18,850 nucleotides of DNA. It comes from Marinosulfonomonas sp. PRT-SC04. Lineage in GTDB: Bacteria > Pseudomonadota > Alphaproteobacteria > Rhodobacterales > Rhodobacteraceae. The stretch spans positions 1-18,850 of the forward strand of contig JPUR01000173.1 of NCBI GenBank assembly GCA_001321835.1, read 5' to 3'. How positions within the stretch are numbered: the stretch's first letter is position 1; every line of letters begins with the position of its first letter. Shown here one piece after another: positions 1 to 7,172 of this stretch. Below the pieces are notes generated by a model that saw only the letters and a program-made list of their open reading frames with translations, did no database searches and was not told where the DNA came from. A program made the translations under genes and the position numbers.

Positions 1-341
1 TTGATTGATTAAATCGTCGCAAAGGTTGCCTCGGGAACTCTATAAATCTCTAACTTGGGACCGTGGAAAAGAGCTGGCTGATCATGCGCGCCTGACGATG
101 GCCACAGATGTCGAGGTCTACTTCTGTGATCCGCAATCGCCGTGGCAGCGCGGATCTAACGAGAATACCAACAGGTTGCTTAGACAATATTTGCCGCGCG
201 GAACGGACCTATCAGTCCATTCTCAAGCCAAACTCAGTGCAATTGCACGACAGCTTAACGAGCGCCCCCGAAAGACCTTGCAATACCAAACGCCAGCAGA
301 GAAGTTTGCTCAGTGTGTTGCATCGATCAGTTGAGCCCACC
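1..341 (+). mobile_element. Right end of an IS30-family insertion sequence
   Basis: The first ~340 bases are the distal end of an IS30-type element cut by the window edge. The transposase stop codon is at 332-334. Recognisable host coding sequence (the VOC gene) begins about 8 bases later, at 342, so the right terminal inverted repeat must overlap the end of the transposase gene, which is usual for compact IS30 elements. The exact boundary near 341 is inferred from where VOC homology starts. The left end and the target duplication lie outside the window and could not be checked. Confidence 0.7.
5..334 (+). pseudogene. IS30-family transposase, C-terminal fragment
   Basis: This 109-codon piece is the C-terminal third of an IS30 DDE transposase. 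It carries the second catalytic Asp in the TWDRGKE motif (residue 19) and the catalytic Glu in the GSNENTN motif (residue 53). Next comes the [13 protein letters not shown] segment and the usual ending LNERPRKTL...TPAEKF. An in-frame TGA at 2-4 lies directly upstream, and the first codon in frame is TTG, so either the reading frame is broken here or the fragment is a remnant. The helix-turn-helix half and the first catalytic Asp are not visible. It would have driven cut-and-paste transposition. On what is visible it cannot be an intact gene, but the window edge limits certainty. Confidence 0.8.
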
Positions 342-734
342 GCCAAAGCAATTCATTCGATGATCCGCGTGCTGGACGAGGCGCTGTCGGTTCAGTTCTA
401 CACGCAGGCTTTTGGTTTGGAGGTGGCTGAGCGGCTGGATTTTGACAGTTTCACGCTGGTGTATCTGCGCAGTCCCGAGGCTGATTTCGAGCTGGAGTTG
501 ACTGTGAACAAGGACCGCACCGAGCCATATGATCTGGGCGATGGCTATGGTCATATCGCATTTTGCGTTGATGATCTGGAGGCCGAGCACGCGCGGTTTG
601 AGGCTGCGGGATTTAAGCCGCGCAAGGTGGTTGAGTTTGAACGCGACGGGGTGTTGCTGGCCAAGTTTTTCTTTGTCACCGACCCTGATGGCTATGAAGT
701 CGAGATGCTGCAACGTCATGGACGCTACGCCTAG
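315..734 (+). CDS. VOC/glyoxalase I-like protein, 5' end disrupted by IS30
   Basis: Single-domain VOC protein resembling lactoylglutathione lyase (glyoxalase I), which isomerises the methylglyoxal-glutathione hemithioacetal in the cytoplasm. Four metal-ligand positions of E. coli GloA are matched: His in AIHSMIRV (codon 354-356), Glu in ELELTVN, His in YGHIAF and Glu in DGYEVEML. Family members begin about [11 protein letters not shown]. Here the GCC-AAA-GCA codons are present from 342 but the ATG is replaced by IS30-derived ACC. The next ATG, at 360, lies after the first metal-ligand His and has no ribosome site. An in-frame GTG at 315 or TTG at 318, inside the IS, would keep the His and follows a weak AGAGAAG; the frame is open back to an ATG at 108. 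The chosen start is therefore uncertain, and the gene may be non-functional or expressed as an IS fusion. Confidence 0.75.
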   Translation: MLHRSVEPTAKAIHSMIRVLDEALSVQFYTQAFGLEVAERLDFDSFTLVYLRSPEADFELELTVNKDRTEPYDLGDGYGHIAFCVDDLEAEHARFEAAGFKPRKVVEFERDGVLLAKFFFVTDPDGYEVEMLQRHGRYA

Positions 735-774
735 GCGGGTCTAAATATCAGTTGCCAAAGACCAGTGATTAAAT

Positions 775-814
775 AAAAAAGCCCCCGATGTCATGATCGG
801 GGGCTTTTGTTTTT
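775..814. terminator. Bidirectional rho-independent terminator
   Basis: Perfect 9-bp stem GCCCCCGAT (781-789) and ATCGGGGGC (796-804) with a 6-base loop. It is preceded by an A-run (775-780) and followed by TTTTGTTTTT. It sits between the converging VOC gene (+) and permease gene (-), so it can terminate transcription from both sides. Confidence 0.92.
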
Positions 815-828
815 AGTGTTGTGTCGGC

Positions 829-2193
829 TTAACCCTCGGCGGCGTTATCCGGCAGGATCAAGTTCAGAACGATGGCAATGATCGCGGCTGGAAGCAGGCC
901 AGTGCTGATCAACATTCTGGCCATCTCGGGCAGGAACTTCATCGCGTCAGGCACTTGCTGCATGCCCAGCCCCATGGTCAAAGCCACGGCAAAGATCACC
1001 ATGTTGCGCTTGTCCCAGTTCACATCGGACAGCATGTTCACGCCAGCTGCGGCAACCATGCCGAACATCACGATCACACCGCCGCCCAGAACCGGATACG
1101 GGATGGTGTTGACGTAGGCGGCGATTTTCGGGCTAAGACCACAGAACACCAAGAAGATAGCACCGATGGTGACAACGTGGCGGCTCATGATGCCGGTCAT
1201 CGCGATCAGGCCAACGTTTTGGCTGAAGGATGTGTTTGGCAACGCGCCGAACATACCGGCGATTGCGGTGCCCAGACCATCGGCGAAGGTTGCGCCGGTG
1301 ATTTCGGCGTCGGTGGCTTCGCGTCCTGCGCCGCCTTTGGTGATGCCAGAGACATCGCCAACCGTCTCAACCGCCGACACAAAGGCCATCAGACACATGC
1401 CGACCACGATGGTCCAGTTGATTTCAAAACCGAATTTGAAGGGCATTGGTAGGCCAACAAAATCGGCGCCGCCTGCCTTGGAAAAATCCACAGCACCAAA
1501 GAAGAAATGCGCCACCAGATAGCCCGCGATCAGGCCGATTAAAACGGCTGCGGCAGACATGAAGCCCTTGAAGAAAAACTTCACGCCCAGGGTGACGATG
1601 ATCACCGTAAAGGCCATGGTCCAGTTGGCGCCACCGCCCCATGTGTCTTTGCTCATGTGGTAGTTTCCAGCGCCACCAGCTGCGTATTGGATGCCGACTT
1701 TGATCAACAAAAGACCAATCATCAGCACGATCAGGCCGGTCACCAATGGGGGCAGCGCAAAGCGGATTTTACCGATTATAAAGCCAAGACCAAAGTGGAA
1801 CAGACCACCGATCATCACGCCGGTCATCAGACCAGGCAGGCCCGAAACACCAAGGCCTGCAACCGCAGGGATCATCACTGGCAAAAACGCAAAGCTGGTG
1901 CCTTGAACGATTGGCAAACGTGCGCCAATTGGGCCGATGCCGATGGTTTGGATCAAGGTGGCAATACCGGCAAACAGGATCGACATCTGGATCATATAAC
2001 CAACGACTTCAGGATTGGCATGAGCGCCGCCAAAGCCAAGACCGGCGGCCCCTGATACGATGATCGCGGGTGTTACGTTGCTGGCAAACATTGCCATAAC
2101 ATGTTGAATGCCCAGCGGAATGGCCTGTGCCATCGGTGGGGTATAATTGGGATCGCGCAGCTGTTCTGCTGTCCCGATAGATGAATTCGTCAT
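829..2193 (-). CDS. NCS2 family uracil-xanthine/urate permease
   Basis: 454-residue polytopic inner-membrane nucleobase:cation symporter of the NCS2 (NAT) family. It has a long series of hydrophobic helices, the SAVETVGDVSGI segment holding the conserved substrate-binding Glu, and the NCS2 signature around SFSQNVGLIAMTGIMSRH. The length is normal for the family. The start is supported by GGAGAG about 8 bases upstream of the ATG. It is the last gene of the minus-strand purine operon, 57 bp after allA, so import of urate or xanthine is the likely role. Substrate choice within the family (xanthine, urate, uracil) cannot be read reliably from sequence; the assignment to purines rests on the neighbours. 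Confidence 0.9.
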   Translation of the reverse strand: MTNSSIGTAEQLRDPNYTPPMAQAIPLGIQHVMAMFASNVTPAIIVSGAAGLGFGGAHANPEVVGYMIQMSILFAGIATLIQTIGIGPIGARLPIVQGTSFAFLPVMIPAVAGLGVSGLPGLMTGVMIGGLFHFGLGFIIGKIRFALPPLVTGLIVLMIGLLLIKVGIQYAAGGAGNYHMSKDTWGGGANWTMAFTVIIVTLGVKFFFKGFMSAAAVLIGLIAGYLVAHFFFGAVDFSKAGGADFVGLPMPFKFGFEINWTIVVGMCLMAFVSAVETVGDVSGITKGGAGREATDAEITGATFADGLGTAIAGMFGALPNTSFSQNVGLIAMTGIMSRHVVTIGAIFLVFCGLSPKIAAYVNTIPYPVLGGGVIVMFGMVAAAGVNMLSDVNWDKRNMVIFAVALTMGLGMQQVPDAMKFLPEMARMLISTGLLPAAIIAIVLNLILPDNAAEG

Positions 2194-2250
2194 AAGGGTT
2201 CTCTCCAGTTGGTCGCGCTATTTTTTGCTGCGCTTTTTTGGTGTTGGTGG

Positions 2251-2736
2251 TTATTTGTCTACCATATGTGGTATTTTTAGCAAATACTCCTCTAGGTTTG
2301 GGGTGTTGCCGATCCGGTCAACCACGGTGAACAGTCCGGGGGCGGCCAGCGGGGTCAGCACCCCGTGCCATGTATTGCGGTGGTAATTGATGCCTTGACC
2401 GGCACCGGCAAGGAAGGCGCGGATGTTGACGGGTGTGCCATTATCATCCTCGGCGACGGTGATCAGGTAGCTGTCCAGACTCATCGGAATGAAGGCTTGG
2501 CAGCTGTCGGGGTGACGCTCCAGCAGCTCCAGCTTGTAGGGCAGGGCGCGCGGCTCGGCCTTGAACACGGAAATGCCAGCGCGGCCATCCGCGCCAAAAT
2601 CCAGCTGGGCGCGGTCATGATAACGGCCACAAAACCCGTTGTTGATGATTTTGTCGGGCTTGCCGACCGCCTCGAGCACATCGCCAAACGGGGCGAAGGC
2701 TTCTGCGGTCAGGGGCAGGATTTTGATAACAGTCAT
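2251..2736 (-). CDS. allA: Ureidoglycolate lyase
   Basis: 161-residue cytosolic enzyme of the AllA family (EC 4.3.2.3), which splits ureidoglycolate into glyoxylate and urea, the last step of allantoin breakdown. Family features seen are MTVIKILPLTAEAFAPFGDV at the N-terminus, the QAFIPMS segment, and the conserved core INYHRNTWHGVLTPL followed by VVDRIG. The length matches the family. AAGG about 7 bases before the ATG supports the start. It follows allE by 84 bp in the same operon and precedes the permease. Urea is the nitrogen-carrying product, so a urease elsewhere would be expected. Confidence 0.94.
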   Translation of the reverse strand: MTVIKILPLTAEAFAPFGDVLEAVGKPDKIINNGFCGRYHDRAQLDFGADGRAGISVFKAEPRALPYKLELLERHPDSCQAFIPMSLDSYLITVAEDDNGTPVNIRAFLAGAGQGINYHRNTWHGVLTPLAAPGLFTVVDRIGNTPNLEEYLLKIPHMVDK

Positions 2737-2761
2737 TTGGTGCCTTTTGCTGGTGTCGGAG

Positions 2762-2780
2762 CGGGGGTTTCACACCCCCG
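2762..2780. repeat. GC-rich intercistronic hairpin between allE and allA
   Basis: CGGGGGT (2762-2768) and ACCCCCG (2774-2780) form a perfect 7-bp stem with a 5-base loop. A further CCCCCG copy follows at 2783-2788. It lies inside the 84-bp gap of the minus-strand operon. There is no T-run on the minus-strand exit side, so it looks more like an mRNA stability or processing element than a full terminator. Confidence 0.6.
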
Positions 2781-2820
2781 AACCCCCGTGAGGTGTTTAG
2801 GAAAAGAAGAAGGCGCGCGG

Positions 2821-3639
2821 TTATCGGAGCGTCAGGGAAGGGTGGCGGTTGACGTCTTTATAGAGCAGGTAGCGGAATGGGTGGGTGCCAGTGGCAATGC
2901 AGGCTTGCGGGCAAAAGGCGCGCAGCCACATGAAATCACCGGGTCTGACCTCGACCCAATCTTTGTTCAGCAGGTATCTGGCAGTGCCTTCCAGCACGTA
3001 TAATCCGTGTTCCATGATGTGGGTTTCGGCAAACGGGATACGCCCGCCGGGTTGGAAGGTGACGATGTTAACGTGCATATCGTGGCGCAGATCGGTCGGA
3101 TCGGCAAAACGCTGAGTGGCCCATTTGCCGTCGGTTCCCGGCATGAAGTGCAGTTCGCTATCGGCGTCCGTGGTGGTGAAATGATCGGGTAAATCGAGGC
3201 CTGCTACGGGCTCATAGCGTTTGCGGATCCAGTGGAACCCCAACAGTTCGGTGCCGTGGTTTTTGACCGACCATGTCGCGCCAGCGGGCACATAGGCATA
3301 ACCGCCTGCCGTCAAAATGCTGGTGACGCCATCCACGATCAGCGTCATTTCGCCTTTGGCGATGAACAGGCCAGCTTCAGCTTGGGCATCTGGTTCGGGG
3401 GTGTCTGATCCGCCGCCGATTTCGACCTCGACCGCGTATTGCGCGAAGGTTTCGGCAAAGCCGGTCATTGGCCTCGCGATGATCCAAGTGCGGGTTTTAT
3501 CCCAGCCCGGCAACAGCGATGTCACGATATCGCGCATGGTGCAGGCGGGGATCACCGCATAGGCTTCGGTGAAAATCGCGGTGCCTACGGGGCTGACGGA
3601 TTGGTCGGGCAAGCCGCCCTGTGGGAACGCATAAGTCAT
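2821..3639 (-). CDS. allE: (S)-ureidoglycine aminohydrolase (bicupin)
   Basis: 272-residue bicupin of the UGHY/AllE (YlbA) family. These Mn-dependent cytosolic enzymes release ammonia from (S)-ureidoglycine to give ureidoglycolate, the substrate of AllA encoded next. The N-terminal cupin contains GLFIAKGEMTLIVDG and the AGGYAYVPAG turn. The C-terminal cupin contains ETHIMEHGLYVLEGTARYLL, with the Glu/His cluster expected to bind metal, and the segment VRPGDFMWLRAFCPQ. The length fits the family. Its ATG overlaps the TGA of puuE-uraD (ATGA), indicating translational coupling. The presence of this enzyme implies that allantoate is degraded through ureidoglycine, which needs an allantoate amidohydrolase not seen in this window. 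Confidence 0.93.
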   Translation of the reverse strand: MTYAFPQGGLPDQSVSPVGTAIFTEAYAVIPACTMRDIVTSLLPGWDKTRTWIIARPMTGFAETFAQYAVEVEIGGGSDTPEPDAQAEAGLFIAKGEMTLIVDGVTSILTAGGYAYVPAGATWSVKNHGTELLGFHWIRKRYEPVAGLDLPDHFTTTDADSELHFMPGTDGKWATQRFADPTDLRHDMHVNIVTFQPGGRIPFAETHIMEHGLYVLEGTARYLLNKDWVEVRPGDFMWLRAFCPQACIATGTHPFRYLLYKDVNRHPSLTLR

Positions 3640-5057
3640 GGTAACAGATCCTTTAGACGGTAATGGGCGATGCGTTCCACCTGTTTGCAGGCGGTTTCAA
3701 ATTCAACGCCGCTGTCATTGTTGATGCGGGTTTGGAACGCCGCCATGATGCTGGCTTTGTCGTGGTCGCGCACCGCGATGATAAACGGAAAACCGTGTTT
3801 GGCGGTGTAGGCGGTGTTTTGGGCGATGAAGCTCTCGCGCTCGGCATCGGTCAGCGCGTCAAGTCCGGCACTGGCCTGCTCCGAGGTGCTCTCGTCGGTT
3901 AGGCGTTTGGCGGCGGCGAGCTTACCAGCCAGATCGGGGTGGGCGGTTAGAACCCCAAGGCGGGCGGTATGATCAGCGCGGCGGAAAATCCGGCACAGCG
4001 CGTTGTGCAGGCCGATGGCGGTGTCATGTGCGGGGCCAAGTTCCAGCCCGTGCGCGCCTTTGGCAATCCACGCGGAATGCTCAAATATGCCGCCGTAGGT
4101 ACCAACAAAGCTGTCGATTTCCATCCGGCTGGGGCGGGCGTAGCGCTGATTTGGGTTCTGTTTGGCCCAATGCCGCGCGATGTCGATACGGCGCGGGGTC
4201 CAGACGTTTTCGAAGCCCTGAATGTAGTCGATGAACCGTTTTAGCCCTGCCAGTTTGCCGGGCCGGCCAATCAGCCGATTGTGTAAACCGATGCTCATCA
4301 TTTTGGGCGCACCGGCTTCGCCTTCGGCATATAGTACGTCAAAGGCATCCTTTAGGTATTGGTAAAACTGCTCGCCGGTGGTGTAGCCGGGCGCGGTGGC
4401 AAAACGCATGTCGTTGGCCTCGAGCGTGTAGGGAATGACCAGCTGATCGCGATCCTCGACTTCAATCCAGTAGGGCAGATCATCATCGTAAGTGTCTGAA
4501 ATATAGTCAAAACCGCCTTCTTCAGCGACCAGACGCACGGTGTTGACTGAACAACGCCCCGTGTACCAACCCAGTGGGCGCTCACCGACCACCTCGGTGT
4601 GCAAGGCGATCGCCTCGGCAATCGCGGCGCGCTCCTCGGTCTCGGACATGTCTTTGTGCTCGACCCATTTCATGCCGTGGCTGGCGATCTCCCAACCGGC
4701 GTCTTGCATGGCCGCGACCTGCGATGGCGAGCGGGCAAGTGCTGTGGCAACGCCGTAAACCGTGACCGGAATATTGGCGCCGGTGAACAGGCGGTGCAGG
4801 CGCCAAAATCCGGCCCGCGCCCCGTATTCATAGATGCTCTCCATGTTCCAGTGACGTTGATCCGGCCAAGGGGCAGCCCCAGGAATGTCAGACAGAAACG
4901 CTTCGGATGCGGCGTCGCCGTGCAGGATGCAGTTCTCGCCGCCTTCCTCATAGTTGACCACAAACTGGACCGCGACGCGGGCGCCGTCAGGCCAATTCGC
5001 GTCAGGTGGGGTTTGGCCGTGGCCGTGCATATCGCGGGGGTAACGGTTCATAGTCAT
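3636..5057 (-). CDS. puuE: Fused allantoinase (PuuE) / OHCU decarboxylase (UraD)
   Basis: 473-residue two-domain enzyme. Residues ~1-300 form a PuuE-type allantoinase of the polysaccharide deacetylase (NodB-like) superfamily, with YPRDMHGHGQ, VNYEEGGENC, SHGMKW and the GWYTGR and SIGLHNRLIGRPG segments. Residues ~310-473 form OHCU decarboxylase (UraD), with FEHSAWIA (His327, the catalytic-type His), TAHPDLAGK and TAYTAKHGFPFIIAV. UraD converts OHCU to S-allantoin and PuuE opens it to allantoate, so the fusion carries out two consecutive steps. Two ATGs compete: 5057 lies only 3 bases after GGAG (5061-5064), whereas 5051 has a 9-base spacing, so translation may begin at 5051. It is first in the operon; its stop overlaps the allE start. 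Confidence 0.95.
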   Translation of the reverse strand: MTMNRYPRDMHGHGQTPPDANWPDGARVAVQFVVNYEEGGENCILHGDAASEAFLSDIPGAAPWPDQRHWNMESIYEYGARAGFWRLHRLFTGANIPVTVYGVATALARSPSQVAAMQDAGWEIASHGMKWVEHKDMSETEERAAIAEAIALHTEVVGERPLGWYTGRCSVNTVRLVAEEGGFDYISDTYDDDLPYWIEVEDRDQLVIPYTLEANDMRFATAPGYTTGEQFYQYLKDAFDVLYAEGEAGAPKMMSIGLHNRLIGRPGKLAGLKRFIDYIQGFENVWTPRRIDIARHWAKQNPNQRYARPSRMEIDSFVGTYGGIFEHSAWIAKGAHGLELGPAHDTAIGLHNALCRIFRRADHTARLGVLTAHPDLAGKLAAAKRLTDESTSEQASAGLDALTDAERESFIAQNTAYTAKHGFPFIIAVRDHDKASIMAAFQTRINNDSGVEFETACKQVERIAHYRLKDLLP

Positions 5058-5078
5058 GGTCTCCGGTTTTTCCTATGT

Positions 5079-5108
5079 ATATTACAAATAATAGTGAATC
5101 ATTTTCAA
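5079..5108 (-). promoter_or_regulatory. Candidate sigma70-type promoter of the puuE operon
   Basis: On the minus strand TTGAAA (5108-5103) and TAATAT (5084-5079) are separated by 18 bases, a usual -35/-10 geometry. A start near 5072 would leave a short leader that still contains the GGAG at 5061-5064. The -35 element coincides with one arm of the dyad at 5101-5123, so the bound regulator would touch polymerase directly. Confidence 0.45.
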
Positions 5109-5128
5109 ATATTTCTTGAAAGTCTTGT
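5101..5128. promoter_or_regulatory. Shared purine-cluster operator, copy 1 (puuE/uraH)
   Basis: Interrupted dyad ATTTTCAA (5101-5108), 7-base spacer, TTGAAAGT (5116-5123), then one base and TTGT (5125-5128). It lies between the divergent puuE-uraD and uraH genes, 43 bases from the puuE ATG and 66 from the uraH ATG. The identical arms, spacer length and TTGT extension recur at 7069-7096. The nearby LysR gene is the natural candidate to bind it, although the dyad is not a strict T-N11-A box. Confidence 0.7.
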
Positions 5129-5194
5129 TGCTAAAATTACCACTCGATTTTTGGGCCGGTTCGCGGCAGGGTAGGCGAAACAAAAGGATACATC

Positions 5195-5563
5195 ATGACA
5201 AACGGCGCAAACGGTTTTTTGACGACACATGTGTTGGACACGGCGCGCGGGATTCCGGCGGCGGGAATGGCGATTGATCTGTTTGCGATTGAGGGCGAAA
5301 ACCGCACTCATATCCGCAGCATGACCACCAATTCTGATGGGCGCACTGACAGCCAGATCTTGCCGGCCAGCGAATTTAGCACCGGCACCTATGAGCTGGT
5401 TTTCCACGCGGGCGATTATCTGGATGCCAATGGCACACCGGCTGAGGAGCCGCGATTTTTAGACATCATCCCGATCCGCTTTGGCATTTCGGATGCTGAG
5501 TCACATTACCATGTGCCGTTGCTGGTGTCGCCGTTTGGTTATTCGACCTATCGCGGCAGCTAG
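5195..5563 (+). CDS. uraH: 5-hydroxyisourate hydrolase (transthyretin-like)
   Basis: 122-residue cytosolic HIU hydrolase (EC 3.5.2.17), which opens 5-hydroxyisourate to OHCU between the PuuD and UraD steps. The diagnostic residues are present: His12 in LTTHVLD, Arg50 in DGRT, the [15 protein letters not shown] stretch with its His, and the C-terminal YRGS tetrapeptide that separates HIU hydrolases from true transthyretins. There is no signal peptide. The start has AAAGGA upstream. It is transcribed divergently from puuE-uraD across a 137-bp region that holds the dyad operator. Its TAG overlaps the stop of the opposing DUF998 gene in a CTAG, leaving no room for a terminator. Confidence 0.96.
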   Translation: MTNGANGFLTTHVLDTARGIPAAGMAIDLFAIEGENRTHIRSMTTNSDGRTDSQILPASEFSTGTYELVFHAGDYLDANGTPAEEPRFLDIIPIRFGISDAESHYHVPLLVSPFGYSTYRGS

Positions 5564-6144
5564 GCCATTGGCGGTTTGGAAAATTCACGCCATATCCAGA
5601 GAAAGTTGACTAAGAACATGGCTCTTTGAATTATCCCCGCATAGCTGGGCCAAAGGACCATGCCAAACGTACATGCGAAAACAAAGAGGGATGCAACCGG
5701 ACTTAAAATATCACGTTTGTCCTTTTTTGTTTTGAATAAACGTATAATTGCTTTTTCCATGGGCGCCAATGCAAGGCCCAAAAACACCATAAAGTTCATC
5801 AAGATATTATGCACCCTGTTCCCGTCCTCCATGTAAAAAGGTGCTTTGGCATGGATCAATGCAACGCCAATCAATCCAAGCCCAAGGAGCAAGAGCGGGT
5901 CTGCTCGGTTATAGCCTTCTCTCTTTCGAATAATCCCTTGGTTCCGGTGTAATGTGATGGAGATAATGCATGCGCCATAAACAAAAAAACCAACATTCAT
6001 AATCCAAGCGTTTGGCATATCCCTTCCGCCAAGAACGCTAAGCGTATGCAAAATGGAATTATAATCAGGATGTGAAAACCAAGGCCCGATAATAATTGAT
6101 AGGGAAATGACTATTATTCCGGTTCTTGCTAGATACTTTTCCAC
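5560..6144 (-). CDS. DUF998 family membrane protein
   Basis: 194-residue predicted integral membrane protein with about six hydrophobic segments. The [21 protein letters not shown] segment is typical of DUF998 proteins, whose function is unknown. It begins with GTG directly after the LysR stop codon (TAAGTG), with AAGGG as ribosome site, so it is probably co-transcribed with the regulator. Base composition is visibly lower in GC than the flanking genes (two sampled 60-base lines gave 38% and 45%), which suggests later acquisition. No role in purine metabolism can be inferred beyond its position. Confidence 0.82.
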   Translation of the reverse strand: MEKYLARTGIIVISLSIIIGPWFSHPDYNSILHTLSVLGGRDMPNAWIMNVGFFVYGACIISITLHRNQGIIRKREGYNRADPLLLLGLGLIGVALIHAKAPFYMEDGNRVHNILMNFMVFLGLALAPMEKAIIRLFKTKKDKRDILSPVASLFVFACTFGMVLWPSYAGIIQRAMFLVNFLWIWREFSKPPMA

Positions 6145-7065
6145 TTACAACCCTTCGGTTTGACGGGCCATTTCGGCCTTGCAGCGACTGGTGATGAAAT
6201 CGACGAACAGCTGTACTTTGCTGTCCTTCAATTTATGGGGCGGATAGAGGCAGACCAGCTGCGTGGCCAATGGCGGTGTGGCCTCAGCGATGGGGACCAG
6301 CGCGCCACTGCGCAAATGTTCGGCGATCTCAAAATAGGGTTTCAGGATGATGCCATGCCCTTGCAGCGCCCATTCGGTCAGCACGTCGCCATCATCGGAT
6401 TCAAACGGGCCGGATACGTCATAACGTTTGATGCCGTCGGCTGTTTGGAGCGCCCACTGGAACTCCTGAGCGCCCGGATACCGCAGGTTCAGGCAGGCGT
6501 GTTTGTCAGCGATCAGCGCCTCGCCATCGTGCGGATTTCCGTGTGCCGCGATATAGGCAGGGGCTGCGCACAGCAGGCGCGGGCAGTCCGAAATCATCCT
6601 CATTTTCAGGGTGCTGTCGGCCAGCGGCCCCATGTGAAATGCCACATCCAACCCCTCGGAGGTGATATCGATCAGACGGTCGGACAGGCGCAAGCGGACC
6701 TCGATTTGCGGGTATTGCTGTTTGAAATCAGGCACAAATGGCGCGATGAAGCGACGACCAACCCCGAGTGGGGCTGCGATGAAAACCGTGCCGCGCGGGT
6801 TGATCGCGGCGTCAATAATATCGGCCTCGGCATCGGAGATTGCGGCCAGAATGCTATGCGCGCCTTTGTAGAATATCTTACCGGTTTCCGTTGGTTGCAG
6901 GGCGCGGGTGGTGCGATTGAACAGGCGCACGCCGAGGTGCTTTTCAAGGTCGGCAATCCTTGAGGACGCCACCGCAGGCGAGGTGCGTTGATCGCGCGCG
7001 GCTGCCGACATTGAGCCCAGTTCATAGACGCGCACGAACATTTTGATATTATTAATGTAGGCCAT
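6145..7065 (-). CDS. LysR-family regulator of the purine cluster
   Basis: 306-residue LysR-type transcriptional regulator. An N-terminal winged helix-turn-helix spans residues ~1-60 (FVRVYELGSMSAAARDQRTS then SRIADLEKHLGVRLFNRTTR), followed by a substrate-binding effector domain from ~90 (FIAAPLGVGRRFIAPFVPDF). It lies between uraH and puuD, on the opposite strand to both, so it likely controls this cluster in response to a purine intermediate. The effector is unknown. A 28-base dyad element starts 3 bases upstream of its ATG, in the position of the ribosome site, which points to autoregulation. No clear Shine-Dalgarno is seen otherwise. Confidence 0.9.
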   Translation of the reverse strand: MAYINNIKMFVRVYELGSMSAAARDQRTSPAVASSRIADLEKHLGVRLFNRTTRALQPTETGKIFYKGAHSILAAISDAEADIIDAAINPRGTVFIAAPLGVGRRFIAPFVPDFKQQYPQIEVRLRLSDRLIDITSEGLDVAFHMGPLADSTLKMRMISDCPRLLCAAPAYIAAHGNPHDGEALIADKHACLNLRYPGAQEFQWALQTADGIKRYDVSGPFESDDGDVLTEWALQGHGIILKPYFEIAEHLRSGALVPIAEATPPLATQLVCLYPPHKLKDSKVQLFVDFITSRCKAEMARQTEGL

Positions 7066-7068
7066 GCT

Positions 7069-7096
7069 ATTTTCAAAATCCTATTGAAAGTATTGT
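7069..7096. promoter_or_regulatory. Shared purine-cluster operator, copy 2 (lysR/puuD)
   Basis: ATTTTCAA (7069-7076), 7-base spacer, TTGAAAGT (7084-7091), one base, TTGT (7093-7096). Arms, spacer length and extension are identical to the copy at 5101-5128, while the spacer bases differ. Both copies point the same way toward a plus-strand catabolic gene (uraH, puuD). This copy ends 76 bases before the puuD start and nearly touches the regulator's start codon. Confidence 0.72.
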
Positions 7097-7172
7097 CTCA
7101 TTTATCTGAATAACAAAATAGACGGTTTTGGTATAGTGTAGGAAAAACCTAAAACCTATAGGAGAGCGCGAA

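Noticed and set aside
6160..6963. 267-codon plus-strand frame opposite the LysR gene
   Set aside because: Antisense shadow of a clear LysR protein with no ribosome site or motif.
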